Shown here: piece after piece, positions 8,401-17,430 of the stretch
Layout: each line of letters opens with the position of its first letter
Position numbering within the stretch: the stretch's first letter is position 1
From: Novispirillum itersonii
GTDB lineage: Bacteria > Pseudomonadota > Alphaproteobacteria > Rhodospirillales > Rhodospirillaceae
Assembly: GCF_014205675.1 (NCBI RefSeq)
Contig: NZ_JACIIX010000011.1
Location: 124,001-188,000 of the forward strand
DNA length: 64,000 bases
Direction: 5' to 3'
Position numbers and translations under genes: made by a program
Notes under the pieces: generated by a model
The model's database searches: none
What the model was told of the DNA's origin: nothing
The model's input: the letters and a program-made list of their open reading frames with translations, nothing else

Positions 8401-10122
8401 ATGCTTGAACAGAAAAACCTTATCATTGCGGTAGCCCTGTCGCTGGTGATCATCGTCGGCTTCGAGTTTCTGGCTCCCAAGCCGCCGAAGCCGGTCGAAA
8501 CCGCCGCCCAGAGCCAAACCGTCACGCCGCAGCCGACGGCAATACCGTCTGTCGCCGCCCCGGGGATGCCGTCCTCGGTCAACGGCCTGCTGAAGGACCG
8601 CCCGGCCCTGCTGGCTGACAGCAAGCGTGTGACCATCAGCACTCCGTCCCTGTCCGGGTCGCTGTCGCTGACCGGCAGCCGTATTGATGACCTGACCCTG
8701 ACCGGCTACCGCGAAACCGCGGCGGCGGACTCGGCCAGGATTGTCCTGCTGAGCCCGAAGAATGCCACGGACTCCTATTATGCCGAATTCGGCTGGGTTC
8801 CGGCCGTGGCTGGCATGGCCACTCCCGGCACCGACACCACCTGGACCGCCGACCGCGACACCCTGACCGACACCGCCCCGGTGACGCTGAGCTGGGACAA
8901 CGGGCAGGGTCTGGTGTTCAAGCGCGTGATCTCGGTGGACCGTGACTTCCTGTTCACCATCACCGACACCGTGGAGAACAAGAGCGGCGGCGACGTCACC
9001 CTGTTCCCCTACGGTCTGGTGGCGCGTGGCTACACCCCGCATACCGCCGACTTCTACATCCTGCATGAAGGCCCGGTCGGCGTGTTCGACGGCACGCTGA
9101 AGGAAATCAAGTACAAGGCCCTGAAGGACGAAAAGAAGGTCGAGCATCCCTCCACCGGTGGCTGGGTCGGCATCACCGACAAGTACTGGCTGACCGCCAT
9201 CGACCTTGATAACGCCACGGAAAGCAAGGCCCGCTTCCTGTACACCGGGAACAACGGCGACCGCTATCAGGTGGATTATCTGGGCGCGGCCCGTCAGATC
9301 GCCGCCGGGGCTTCGGTCACCACCAAGACCGATTTCTTCGCCGGGGCCAAGCAGGTCAACCTGCTCGACCGCTATGCCGAAGAAAAGCACATCGACCGCT
9401 TCGACCTCGCCATCGATTTCGGCTGGTTCTACTTCCTGACCAAGCCGTTCTTCTACGCGCTGCAGACCCTGCATGGCTGGCTGGGCAACTTCGGTCTGGC
9501 GATCGTCGCCTTCACCGTCGCCCTGCGTCTGGTGCTGTATCCGCTGGCGAACAAGTCCTACATCGCCATGAACAAGATGAAGCTGCTGCAGCCGAAGGTG
9601 AAGGAGCTGCAGGAACGCTTCAAGGATGACCGTCAGCGCCTGAATCAGGAAATGATGGCCGTCTATAAGGCGGAAGGGGCCAACCCGCTGGCCGGCTGCC
9701 TGCCGATCCTGCTGCAGATTCCGATCTTCTTCGCGCTGTACAAGGTGCTGTTCATTTCCATCGAAATGCGCCACACCCCGTTCTATCTGTGGATCACCGA
9801 CCTGTCGGCCCCGGATCCGACCAGCCTGTTCAACCTGTTCGGCCTGATCCCGTGGACTCCGCCGTCCTTCCTGCACATCGGCGTTCTGCCGCTGATCATG
9901 GGTGTCACCATGTATCTGCAGCAGAAGATGAACCCGGCCCCGGCCGACCCGATTCAGGCGCGGATGATGAACCTGCTGCCGATCGTCTTTACGGTGATGC
10001 TGGCGGGCTTCCCGGCCGGTCTGGTGCTGTACTGGACCTGCAACAACACCCTGTCGATCCTTCAGCAGTGGTCCATCGCCCGCCGGTACAACAAACTGAC
10101 CTCCGCCAAGGCGAAGGCATAA
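8401..10122 (+). CDS. yidC: Membrane protein insertase YidC
   Basis: 573-residue Oxa1/YidC/Alb3 insertase that places membrane proteins into the inner membrane, alone or with SecYEG. TM1 is in KNLIIAVALSLVIIVGFEF. A large periplasmic beta-sandwich domain follows (about 50-330). The conserved C-terminal five-helix core starts near GWFYFLTKPFFYAL and includes MKLLQPKVKELQERFKDD, GCLPILLQIPIFFALYKVL and the FPAGLVLYWTCNN segment. The ATG at 8401 is preferred over an in-frame TTG three codons earlier because it gives the usual MLEQKN N-terminus. It is followed 12 bp later by engB. Confidence 0.96.
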   Translation: MLEQKNLIIAVALSLVIIVGFEFLAPKPPKPVETAAQSQTVTPQPTAIPSVAAPGMPSSVNGLLKDRPALLADSKRVTISTPSLSGSLSLTGSRIDDLTLTGYRETAAADSARIVLLSPKNATDSYYAEFGWVPAVAGMATPGTDTTWTADRDTLTDTAPVTLSWDNGQGLVFKRVISVDRDFLFTITDTVENKSGGDVTLFPYGLVARGYTPHTADFYILHEGPVGVFDGTLKEIKYKALKDEKKVEHPSTGGWVGITDKYWLTAIDLDNATESKARFLYTGNNGDRYQVDYLGAARQIAAGASVTTKTDFFAGAKQVNLLDRYAEEKHIDRFDLAIDFGWFYFLTKPFFYALQTLHGWLGNFGLAIVAFTVALRLVLYPLANKSYIAMNKMKLLQPKVKELQERFKDDRQRLNQEMMAVYKAEGANPLAGCLPILLQIPIFFALYKVLFISIEMRHTPFYLWITDLSAPDPTSLFNLFGLIPWTPPSFLHIGVLPLIMGVTMYLQQKMNPAPADPIQARMMNLLPIVFTVMLAGFPAGLVLYWTCNNTLSILQQWSIARRYNKLTSAKAKA

Positions 10123-10134
10123 GGAGCGGACCCG

Positions 10135-10782
10135 GTGCGCGACGCAACCCAACCGCTGGGAAACGAGGAACTGGAGGAGGGCCGCAAGCTCTTCTCCCGT
10201 CCCTGCACGTTCATGCTGGGCATGGCCTCCCTGTCCCAGCTGCCGCCTGACACCCTGCCGGAAGTCTGCTTTGCAGGCCGGTCCAATGTGGGGAAATCCA
10301 GCCTGATCAATGCCCTGACCGGGCATAACGGGCTGGCCCGCACCTCCGACACGCCCGGCCGGACGCAGGAAATCAACTTCTTCTCCCTCGACGGCATCAT
10401 GCAGCTTGCCGATCTGCCGGGGTACGGCTATGCCCGTGCCCCCAAGGATCAGGTCGCCCGCTGGACCCGGCTGATCAAGTCGTATCTGCGAGGCCGGTCC
10501 AACCTGCGCCGCGTGATGCTGCTGATCGACAGCCGCCACGGCATCAAAAGCACCGACGGCGAGATCATGACCATGCTCGACGCCGCTGCGGTCAACTATC
10601 AGGTGATCCTGACCAAGACCGATAAGCTGCGCCCGACGGAGCTGGAGGCCGTGCTGGCCAAAACCAGACTGGATCTGGCCAAGCATGTGGCCGCCCATCC
10701 GGTGATTCTCTGCACCAGCTCGGCCAAGACCAGCGGCCTGGACGAAGTCCGTGCCGAAATCGCCGCCCTGTCGCGGTTTTAA
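10135..10782 (+). CDS. engB: Ribosome biogenesis GTPase YihA/YsxC (EngB)
   Basis: 215-residue EngB GTPase required for large-subunit assembly. All nucleotide-binding motifs are intact: G1 GRSNVGKSS, the DTPGRTQ switch, G3 DLPGYGYA, G4 TKTDKL and G5 TSSAK. The GTG start at 10135 follows AAGGAG. It is 12 bp downstream of yidC, consistent with co-transcription. Confidence 0.95.
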   Translation: MRDATQPLGNEELEEGRKLFSRPCTFMLGMASLSQLPPDTLPEVCFAGRSNVGKSSLINALTGHNGLARTSDTPGRTQEINFFSLDGIMQLADLPGYGYARAPKDQVARWTRLIKSYLRGRSNLRRVMLLIDSRHGIKSTDGEIMTMLDAAAVNYQVILTKTDKLRPTELEAVLAKTRLDLAKHVAAHPVILCTSSAKTSGLDEVRAEIAALSRF

Positions 10783-10887
10783 GCCTGTCACTGTTTTAAG
10801 CTGGCCCCGGTTTTAAGGCCGCCGTGCCGTACCGGGGCGGCGGTCCTGACGTCTCTCCCTTTTCCGTAAACGCGTTCACGAGGATCC

Positions 10888-11826
10888 GTGTCGATGTCCG
10901 ACAGCAATTCTCCGATCACCAGTGAAATTCCCGCCGCCGAACGCGACCTGTGGCTGCGCAAGGCGCAGACCCTGTCCGACGCCCTGCCGTATATGTGCCA
11001 GTTCGGCGGCAAGCGCGTGGTGGTGAAGTACGGCGGCCACGCCATGGGCGAGGAAGCGCTGGCCCTTCAGTTCGCGCAGGACATCGTGCTGCTCAATCAG
11101 GTCGGCATCGAGCCGGTGGTGGTGCACGGCGGTGGCCCGCAGATCAAGAAGATGCTGGAACGCCTGAAGATCCAGTCGGAATTCATTGATGGCCTGCGCG
11201 TCACCGACAAGGCCACCGTCGATATCGTCGAAATGGTTCTCGCCGGGTCGATCAACGCCGAAATCGTCACCGCCATCAACCGTTCCGGCGGGTTTGCCAT
11301 CGGCCTGTCGGGCAAAGACGGCAACCTGATCAAGTGCCGCAAGCTGGCCCGCACCAAGAAAGACCCCGACAGCTCCATTGAAACGGTGCTGGATCTGGGC
11401 TTCGTCGGTGAGCCGGTGGAAGTGAACACCCACATCCTGAAGCACTTTGAGCAGTCCGACATCATCCCCGTCGTCGCCCCGATCGGCTACGGCGAACAGG
11501 GGGAAACCTTCAACATCAACGCCGATACCGCCGCCGGGTCAATCGCCGGGGCTCTTCAGGCCGCCCGCCTGTTGATGCTGACCGACGTGCCGGGTGTGCT
11601 GGACAAAAACAAGAAGCTGATCCCGGACCTGACCATCGCCGACGCCCGCCGTCTGATGGAAGACGGCACTATCTCCGGCGGCATGATCCCGAAGATCGAA
11701 ACCTGCATCGAAGCCGTCGAAGGCGGCGTCGAGGCGGCGGTGATCATGGATGGCCGCATGCCGCATGCGGTGCTGCTGGAACTGTTCACCCCGCGGGGTG
11801 CCGGAACCCTGATCCGTAAGGGATAA
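10888..11826 (+). CDS. argB: Acetylglutamate kinase
   Basis: Phosphorylates N-acetyl-L-glutamate in the second step of arginine biosynthesis (cytoplasmic). 312 residues with VVKYGGHAM (ATP-binding Lys), VVHGGGPQI (substrate glycine loop), [10 protein letters not shown], the [15 protein letters not shown] segment and LTDVPGVLD. The GTG start at 10888 is two codons before an ATG at 10894; either could be used and GAGGATC precedes both. It stands about 100 bp after engB and ends in an intrinsic terminator. Confidence 0.96.
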   Translation: MSMSDSNSPITSEIPAAERDLWLRKAQTLSDALPYMCQFGGKRVVVKYGGHAMGEEALALQFAQDIVLLNQVGIEPVVVHGGGPQIKKMLERLKIQSEFIDGLRVTDKATVDIVEMVLAGSINAEIVTAINRSGGFAIGLSGKDGNLIKCRKLARTKKDPDSSIETVLDLGFVGEPVEVNTHILKHFEQSDIIPVVAPIGYGEQGETFNINADTAAGSIAGALQAARLLMLTDVPGVLDKNKKLIPDLTIADARRLMEDGTISGGMIPKIETCIEAVEGGVEAAVIMDGRMPHAVLLELFTPRGAGTLIRKG

Positions 11827-11860
11827 ACCTGCCGCCCTCAGGGATCAGACCCAGACAGAC

Positions 11861-11898
11861 CAGCCCCCTGCCCATCCCGGGCCGGGGGCTGTCTTTTT
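11861..11898 (+). terminator. Intrinsic terminator after argB
   Basis: CAGCCCCC (11861-11868) pairs with GGGGGCTG (11884-11891), followed by TCTTTTT. Confidence 0.88.
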
Positions 11899-11995
11899 AG
11901 GAAATACCCCCATCCTGCAAGCGGGTGGGGACGGGCAGGGGGTTTCTCTGGTAAGACACTGCCATCGCCGTTTCCCCTTAAAGGACCCTGCCTTC

Positions 11996-12715
11996 ATGAC
12001 CGCAGCCGCCCCGCGTCTGAGCCCCTCCGTGACCCATATCGACACCTGGCTGTTTGATCTGGACAACACGCTCTACCCGGCCAGCAGCAGCGTGTTCCCG
12101 CAGATTGACGCAAAGATGAAGGCCTTCATCGGCAGCTTCCTCGGCCTGTCGCCGGAAGAGGCCTTTGCCCTGCAAAAGAAGTATTACCGCGATTACGGCA
12201 CCACCCTGCGCGGCCTGATGCTGAACCACGGGCTGGAGCCGGACGCCTTTCTCGATTACGTCCATGACGTCGATCATTCGGCGCTGGACCATGATGCCGC
12301 CCTGCGCGCCGCCATCGCCGCCCTGCCCGGCCGCCGTCTGGTGTTCACCAACGGCACCGTCAAGCATGCCGACCGGGTTCTGGAAAAGCTGGGACTGGAA
12401 GACCTGTTTGAAGGCACTTTCGACATCCGCGCCGCCGACTTCATCCCCAAGCCGCAGAGACAGACCTATGACAGGCTGATCGCCACCTATGGGATTGATC
12501 CGACCCGGACCGCCTTCTTCGAGGACAGCCACATCAACCTGAAAACGGCGGCAGAACTGGGGATGACCACGGTTCTGGTGCGGTCCGGCCCCGACCATGC
12601 GCCGCTGTCGCAGGTCGATCCGGCGGAGCTGGCCGGATACTGCCACCACATCACCGACGATCTGGCGGTGTGGCTGGCCGATGCGCTGGCCGATCTGGGG
12701 CTGTCCCCGGCCTGA
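11996..12715 (+). CDS. Pyrimidine 5'-nucleotidase, HAD family
   Basis: 239-residue HAD-superfamily phosphatase of the pyrimidine 5'-nucleotidase type. Motif I is FDLDNTLY (nucleophile Asp21, acid Asp23), motif II VFTNGT, motif III the lysine in IPKPQRQ, and motif IV FFEDSHIN. A four-helix cap lies between motifs I and II. The likely role is dephosphorylation of pyrimidine mononucleotides; substrate range cannot be read from sequence. It is a single gene between the argB terminator and a convergent TPR gene. Confidence 0.85.
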   Translation: MTAAAPRLSPSVTHIDTWLFDLDNTLYPASSSVFPQIDAKMKAFIGSFLGLSPEEAFALQKKYYRDYGTTLRGLMLNHGLEPDAFLDYVHDVDHSALDHDAALRAAIAALPGRRLVFTNGTVKHADRVLEKLGLEDLFEGTFDIRAADFIPKPQRQTYDRLIATYGIDPTRTAFFEDSHINLKTAAELGMTTVLVRSGPDHAPLSQVDPAELAGYCHHITDDLAVWLADALADLGLSPA

Positions 12716-12740
12716 GCCGGGACACTCCCGCCGGACGGCG

Positions 12741-13577
12741 TTACTTCACCTTCACATCCATTTTCGCGAGATTGGCCCGGGCGATATCCGCTGCCGGAGA
12801 CTCCGGGGCGGACCGCAGCACGCTCATCCACAGGGTGCGGGCGGCGGAATCATTGCCGGTGACCCGGGCCAGAATCCCCGATTCCACCAAGGCATCCGGG
12901 TTGTTCGGCTCCAGCGCCAGCGCCCGCTGAATGTCGGCCTTGGCCAGATCCAGCGTTTCCAGACGGCGATACGCCGCCGCCCGCAGCACCAGCGCCGACA
13001 CCCGGTTCGGCTGGCGGTCCAGCACACCGTTCAGGTCATCCACCGCGTCCCACGGTTCGCCGTAGTCGATGCGCATCACCGCGCGGTCTTCCAGCACATC
13101 CGGGTCCCCCGGCAGCACCTTGGCCGCCGCATTCAGCACCGCCAGCGCCCGGGGCGGCTGTCCGGCCAGCGTGCGGGCCTGTGCCGCCTGCCGCAGCAGG
13201 CCGACCTTGATCTGGGCACTTTCCCGGCTTTTCTCGGCCAGGGTCTCCAGAAGATCCGCCGCCGCCTCCGGCTCGTTCAGGCCGATCAAGGCGGTGGCCC
13301 GGCAATGTTCCGCCGGAACCCCACCGCCGAAGGCCGCCCATTCCCCGGCCTGATCGAATCCGGCCTTCGGCCGTTCCCGCGCCGTTTTCATGCAGGCAGC
13401 ATAGTCCGCACTGTTCCAGCCGACATCAGACTTTACCGCCGGGGCCGGGGCCGCCGCCGGAGCGGATGCCTTGGCCGGGGCCTTTTTATCCTGCGCCGCC
13501 AGCGCCGGGGCCAGCAGGCCACCCCACACCACCACGCCAGCCAGTGTCAGAACAGTGACAGTCCGCGACAGCCGCAT
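12741..13577 (-). CDS. Exported TPR-repeat protein
   Basis: 278 residues. The N-terminus is a Sec signal peptide (VLTLAGVVVWGGLLAPALAA, cleavage about residue 28) followed by an Ala/Pro/Lys linker. The remainder is helical with TPR-like pairs, for example RALAVLNAAAKVLPGDPDVLEDRAV and KADIQRALALEPNNPDALV. These domains mediate protein-protein contacts in the periplasm. No enzymatic motif is visible and no specific partner is suggested by neighbours. It is convergent with the nucleotidase and divergent from the epimerase gene. Confidence 0.8.
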   Translation of the reverse strand: MRLSRTVTVLTLAGVVVWGGLLAPALAAQDKKAPAKASAPAAAPAPAVKSDVGWNSADYAACMKTARERPKAGFDQAGEWAAFGGGVPAEHCRATALIGLNEPEAAADLLETLAEKSRESAQIKVGLLRQAAQARTLAGQPPRALAVLNAAAKVLPGDPDVLEDRAVMRIDYGEPWDAVDDLNGVLDRQPNRVSALVLRAAAYRRLETLDLAKADIQRALALEPNNPDALVESGILARVTGNDSAARTLWMSVLRSAPESPAADIARANLAKMDVKVK

Positions 13578-13696
13578 CGCCGGAAGCTCCTAAACCACAG
13601 GACAGGCCCTTGCCGCCCCTGCTTTGGGGTCTTACGTTGAAACTCCGGCCAAATCAAGGCAGGCCCCACCCTCATCCCGTTGTCCCCGGAGGGATC

Positions 13697-14581
13697 ATGT
13701 CGCGTCATCTGTTCTGTTTCGGTCTGGGGTACAGCGCCCGCGTTCTGGCCCGCCGCCTGCTTGCCGACGGCTGGACTGTCAGCGGCACCGTGCAGGACCC
13801 GGCCCGCAGCCCGGCCCCGGACGGCGTGACCCTGTGGGCCTATGACGGGTCCGCTCCGCTGCCGCTGCGGGCCTTTGACGGCGTCAGCCATGTGCTGTCC
13901 TCGGTTCCTCCGGCCCGGGAAGGTGGGGACTCTGCCACCGAAACCGATGGCGGCGACCCGGTCCTGCGCCATCATGCCGCCCTGCTGCGGCAGAAACTGG
14001 CCGACGGCAGCCTGACGTGGGCCGGATATCTGTCCACCACCGGGGTTTACGGTGACCATCACGGCGGCTGGGTGGATGAAGACACCCCGATCGACCCCGA
14101 TCTGCCCCGCTCCGCCCGCCGCGCCCGTGCGGAAGCGGCATGGCTGGCCCTTGGTGGCCCGGTGCATGCCTTCCGGCTGGCCGGGATCTACGGGCCGGGG
14201 CGCAGCGCACTGGACTCGATGCGCAATGGCACCGCCCGCCGGATCATCAAGCCGGGGCAGGTGTTCTGCCGGATCCATGTGGAGGATATTGCCGCCGTGG
14301 TCCAAGCCTCGATGCAGCAGCCCAACCCGGGACGGATCTACAACGTCTGCGATGATGAACCGGCCCCGCCGCAGGATGTGATTGCCCATGCCGCCACCCT
14401 GCTGGGCCTGCCGGTGCCGCCGGACCTGCCGATCGAACAGGCCAGCCTGTCGCCGATGGCCGCCAGCTTCTACGCCGACAGCCGCCGGGTGCGGAACGAC
14501 CGCATCAAGCAGGAGCTGGGTGTGACCCTGACCCACCCCACCTACCGCCACGGGCTGGAAGCCCAGCTCCGCGCCGGATGA
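13697..14581 (+). CDS. NAD(P)-dependent epimerase/SDR-family oxidoreductase
   Basis: 294-residue extended short-chain dehydrogenase. The N-terminal nucleotide-binding loop is FGLGYSARVLARRL (atypical, YeeZ-like, GxGxxA form). The segment YLSTTGVYGDHHGGWVDE contains the active-site region, and FRLAGIYGPGRSALD is the family signature. Start 13697 is supported by GGAGGGATC directly upstream; an earlier in-frame start would lack a binding site. The substrate is not predictable. It is convergent with anmK. Confidence 0.8.
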   Translation: MSRHLFCFGLGYSARVLARRLLADGWTVSGTVQDPARSPAPDGVTLWAYDGSAPLPLRAFDGVSHVLSSVPPAREGGDSATETDGGDPVLRHHAALLRQKLADGSLTWAGYLSTTGVYGDHHGGWVDEDTPIDPDLPRSARRARAEAAWLALGGPVHAFRLAGIYGPGRSALDSMRNGTARRIIKPGQVFCRIHVEDIAAVVQASMQQPNPGRIYNVCDDEPAPPQDVIAHAATLLGLPVPPDLPIEQASLSPMAASFYADSRRVRNDRIKQELGVTLTHPTYRHGLEAQLRAG

Positions 14582-14591
14582 GATAGGAAAT

Positions 14592-15770
14592 TTAAGGCAA
14601 AGCCAACCGACCGCCGGTCATCGGGGCCGGGCACCCGGTGGTCTCGGGGAAGGTCTGCGGCAGACCGTCCAGATGGCGCAGGGCAAGAAAAGCGAAGGCC
14701 TGCGCCTCCAGCGCATCGCCATCCCAGCCCCGGCTTTCCACCGGCTCCACCGGCACCGCCAGCCGTTGCCGCAACGCCGCCATCAAGGTCGGGTTATGCC
14801 GCCCGCCCCCGCAGACCAGCCAGCGGGCCGGAGCCTGCGGCATCCAGTCGCGCGCCGTGGCACAGGCCTCGACGGTGAAGGCGGCCAGCGTTGCCGCCCC
14901 GTCCGCCGCCGACAGACCATCAACACAGCGGGCCAGCGCCGCAAAGTCATCGCGGTCGAGGGATTTCGGCGGGCGGCGGGAAAAATAGGGGTGAGCCATC
15001 AGGCGGCCAAGGGCGGCGGCATCCACCTGCCCCTGACGGGCCAGCGCCCCATCGCGGTCCACCGCCACTCCGGTATGGCGTAACGCCCAGTCATCCAGCA
15101 GGGCATTGCCCGGGCCGGTGTCAAAGGCCAGCGGCGCCTGTCCGGCGGCCAGAACCGTCACATTCGCCACCCCGCCGATGTTCAGCACCGCCGTCACGCC
15201 GGGGGCATCCTGCCCGGCATGATCCTGCCCGGCACAGAGGGCCTGATGGTAGACCGGCACCAGCGGTGCCCCCTGCCCGCCCGCCTTCACATCCGCCGTG
15301 CGGAAATCATAGACCACCGGGCACCCCAGCCGCGCCGCCAGCCGTGCCCCGTCGCCGATCTGGCGGGTGTGGCGCTCCTGCGGGCGGTGGTTGATGGTCT
15401 GCCCATGGAAACCGACCACCGCCACCTGCCGGGCTGTCAGTCCGGCGGCGGCCAGCAGGTCTTCCACCGCTTCGGCATGGATATCGGTCAGGGTGCGTTC
15501 CACCGCCGCAATCGCCTCTTCACCGCCACGCTCGCCCAGAATGGCGCGCACCGCCTCCCGCAGCTCCGGCGGATAGGGGCAGGTGCGGGCCGGGCCGAAG
15601 GCGCGGACGGTCCGGCCATCGCTGTGGATCAGGGCGGCATCCACCCCATCCAGCGACGTGCCGCTCATCAGGCCGACGGCCCAGCGGCTGACGGCGGATT
15701 CAGGGACATCGCTGGCGCTGGGAGCGGCCGGAGCGGAGGAAAACACGGGGCTGGCGGCGGCTGCGGTCAT
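14592..15770 (-). CDS. anmK: Anhydro-N-acetylmuramic acid kinase
   Basis: 392-residue AnmK, which hydrolyses and phosphorylates anhydro-MurNAc during peptidoglycan recycling (cytoplasm). Clear family motifs are GLMSGTSLDGVDAAL, GFHGQTINHRP, NIGGVANVTVL, FDTGPGNALLDDW and VCGGGRHNPTLM. The start at 15770 leaves about 28 residues before the first conserved block; an in-frame ATG at 15893 would add 41 non-conserved residues and overlap tyrS, so it is disfavoured. It is divergent from tyrS with 121 bp between them, the common alphaproteobacterial arrangement. Confidence 0.93.
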   Translation of the reverse strand: MTAAAASPVFSSAPAAPSASDVPESAVSRWAVGLMSGTSLDGVDAALIHSDGRTVRAFGPARTCPYPPELREAVRAILGERGGEEAIAAVERTLTDIHAEAVEDLLAAAGLTARQVAVVGFHGQTINHRPQERHTRQIGDGARLAARLGCPVVYDFRTADVKAGGQGAPLVPVYHQALCAGQDHAGQDAPGVTAVLNIGGVANVTVLAAGQAPLAFDTGPGNALLDDWALRHTGVAVDRDGALARQGQVDAAALGRLMAHPYFSRRPPKSLDRDDFAALARCVDGLSAADGAATLAAFTVEACATARDWMPQAPARWLVCGGGRHNPTLMAALRQRLAVPVEPVESRGWDGDALEAQAFAFLALRHLDGLPQTFPETTGCPAPMTGGRLALP

Positions 15771-15891
15771 GGCTGCTTCGTTGTGATGCGGCGGGGAGTG
15801 TGGTAAACGACGCCTCTTACCCTTAACCCGTGGGGCACAGGCGGCGGTATCAACCTTAGCCCCTTTGCACCCCCAGTGAAAGAGACCCATC

Positions 15892-17160
15892 ATGAGTTCC
15901 CCGCACGCTTCACTCCGGTCAGACTTCCTGAAGACCGTGGTCGAGCGCGGCTATATGTACCAGTGTACCGATCTGGAGGGACTGGACGCCGCGCTCTCAG
16001 CCGGAATCGTCCCGGCCTATATCGGCTTTGACGCGACGGCAGACAGCCTGCACGTCGGCTCGCTGATTCAGATCATGCTGCTGCGCTGGTTGCAGAAGAC
16101 CGGCCACAAGCCGGTGGTCCTGATGGGGGGCGGCACCAGCCGCATCGGCGATCCGTCCTTCAAGGACGAAGCCCGCAAACTGCTGAGCGATGAGCAGATC
16201 GCCGCCAATATGGATGGCATCAAGAAGGTCTTCGCCAAGTACCTGACCTTCGGCGACGGCCCGACCGATGCCGTGATGGTCAACAACAACGACTGGCTGG
16301 GCCAGTTGAACTACATCGACTTCCTGCGGGATTTCGGCGTGCATTTCACCATCAACCGCATGCTGAGCTTTGATTCGGTCAAGCTGCGGATGGACCGGGA
16401 ACAGCCGCTGACCTTCCTGGAATTCAACTACATGATCCTCCAGGCCTATGACTTCCGCGAGCTGAACAACCGCCGTGGCGTCCGTCTTCAGATGGGCGGC
16501 TCCGACCAGTGGGGCAATATCATCAACGGGGTGGAACTGACCCGCCGCAAGGATGGCCAGACCGAAGGCTATAAGGAAGTCTACGGCCTGACCTCGCCGC
16601 TGCTGACCACCGCCTCCGGCGCCAAGATGGGCAAGACCGCCAACGGCGCGGTGTGGCTGAACGAAGAAAAGCTGCCCAGCTATGACTTCTGGCAGTTCTG
16701 GCGCAACACCGAGGATGCCGATGTCGGCCGCTTCCTGCGCCTGTTCACCGAACTGCCGCTGGACGAAATCGCCCGTCTGGAAGCGCTGGAAGGCGCGGAA
16801 ATCAACGAGGCGAAGAAGATCCTCGCCGACGCGGTGACCACGCTGGCCCGGGGTGCCGACTCCGCCGCCGCCGCCCGGCGCACTGCCGAGGAAACCTTCG
16901 AGAAGGGTGGCGTCGCCGGGGACCTGCCGACCATCACCGCCGACCTGTCGGCGGCGGTACCGGTGATCGACCTTCTGGTGTCGGCCGGTCTGGCCGCCTC
17001 CAAGGGCGAGGCCCGCCGTCTGGTGCGCGGCGGTGGGGTGAAGATCAACGACGCCAAGGTCGATGACGAGAACCAGACCGCTTCTGCCGCCGATCTCGCC
17101 GATGGGGTGATCAAACTCTCCGCCGGGAAGAAGAAGCACGCGCTGGTGAAGCAGGGCTGA
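15892..17160 (+). CDS. tyrS: Tyrosine--tRNA ligase
   Basis: 422-residue class Ic aminoacyl-tRNA synthetase charging tRNA-Tyr. The HIGH-type motif is HVGSL, the KMSKS-type loop is KMGKT, and tyrosine-binding residues lie in [10 protein letters not shown] and [12 protein letters not shown]-terminal S4 RNA-binding domain ([16 protein letters not shown]) completes the protein. It is transcribed alone and ends at a strong intrinsic terminator. Confidence 0.97.
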   Translation: MSSPHASLRSDFLKTVVERGYMYQCTDLEGLDAALSAGIVPAYIGFDATADSLHVGSLIQIMLLRWLQKTGHKPVVLMGGGTSRIGDPSFKDEARKLLSDEQIAANMDGIKKVFAKYLTFGDGPTDAVMVNNNDWLGQLNYIDFLRDFGVHFTINRMLSFDSVKLRMDREQPLTFLEFNYMILQAYDFRELNNRRGVRLQMGGSDQWGNIINGVELTRRKDGQTEGYKEVYGLTSPLLTTASGAKMGKTANGAVWLNEEKLPSYDFWQFWRNTEDADVGRFLRLFTELPLDEIARLEALEGAEINEAKKILADAVTTLARGADSAAAARRTAEETFEKGGVAGDLPTITADLSAAVPVIDLLVSAGLAASKGEARRLVRGGGVKINDAKVDDENQTASAADLADGVIKLSAGKKKHALVKQG

Positions 17161-17193
17161 CCCCTCAGCCCTCTTTCCCTGCCGGAACCCTGC

Positions 17194-17221
17194 AACGGGC
17201 CGCAGTGATGCGGCCCGTTTT
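17194..17221 (+). terminator. Intrinsic terminator after tyrS
   Basis: ACGGGCCGCA pairs perfectly with TGCGGCCCGT around a 4-base loop, followed by four T. Confidence 0.9.
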
Positions 17222-17294
17222 GCATAAGACCTGCGCCTCAATCCCCCTGCGCCCCTTCTCAAAACATTGAGGTCAAGGAGCCCGCGGCTCCTTG

Positions 17295-17422
17295 CGGGTT
17301 TCAGGGCAGAGCCCTGAGGGGGCGGGTTTCAGGCCAAAGCCCTGAAGGGGCGGGTTTCAGGCCAAAGCCCTGAAGGGGCGGGTTTCAGGCCAAAGCCCTG
17401 AAGGGGCGGGTTTCAGGCAAGG
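17295..17422. repeat. 28-bp tandem repeat, four full units plus a partial fifth
   Basis: Units start at 17295, 17323, 17351 and 17379, and a fifth is cut off after about 16 bases at 17407. The last three full units are identical; the first differs at a few positions. Each begins CGGGTTTCAGG and holds an inverted repeat, perfect in the first unit as TCAGGGC-AGA-GCCCTGA. Just upstream (17275-17300) is a separate GGAGCC-CGC-GGCTCC hairpin. It lies between the tyrS terminator and the 3' end of the MFS gene. It has no spacers, so it is not a CRISPR array. Confidence 0.9.
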
Positions 17423-17430
17423 CTCTCCCC

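Noticed and set aside
8320-10791. Long open frame of 823 codons on the minus strand
   Set aside because: It is fully antisense to yidC and engB, whose products are unmistakable. Its translation is Gln/Gly/His-rich with no family motif, the usual mirror of high-GC coding DNA.
15771-15893. 41-residue N-terminal extension of AnmK
   Set aside because: It overlaps the tyrS start and has no similarity to the family.
17295-17422. CRISPR array
   Set aside because: The 28-bp units abut directly with no spacers, and no cas genes are present.
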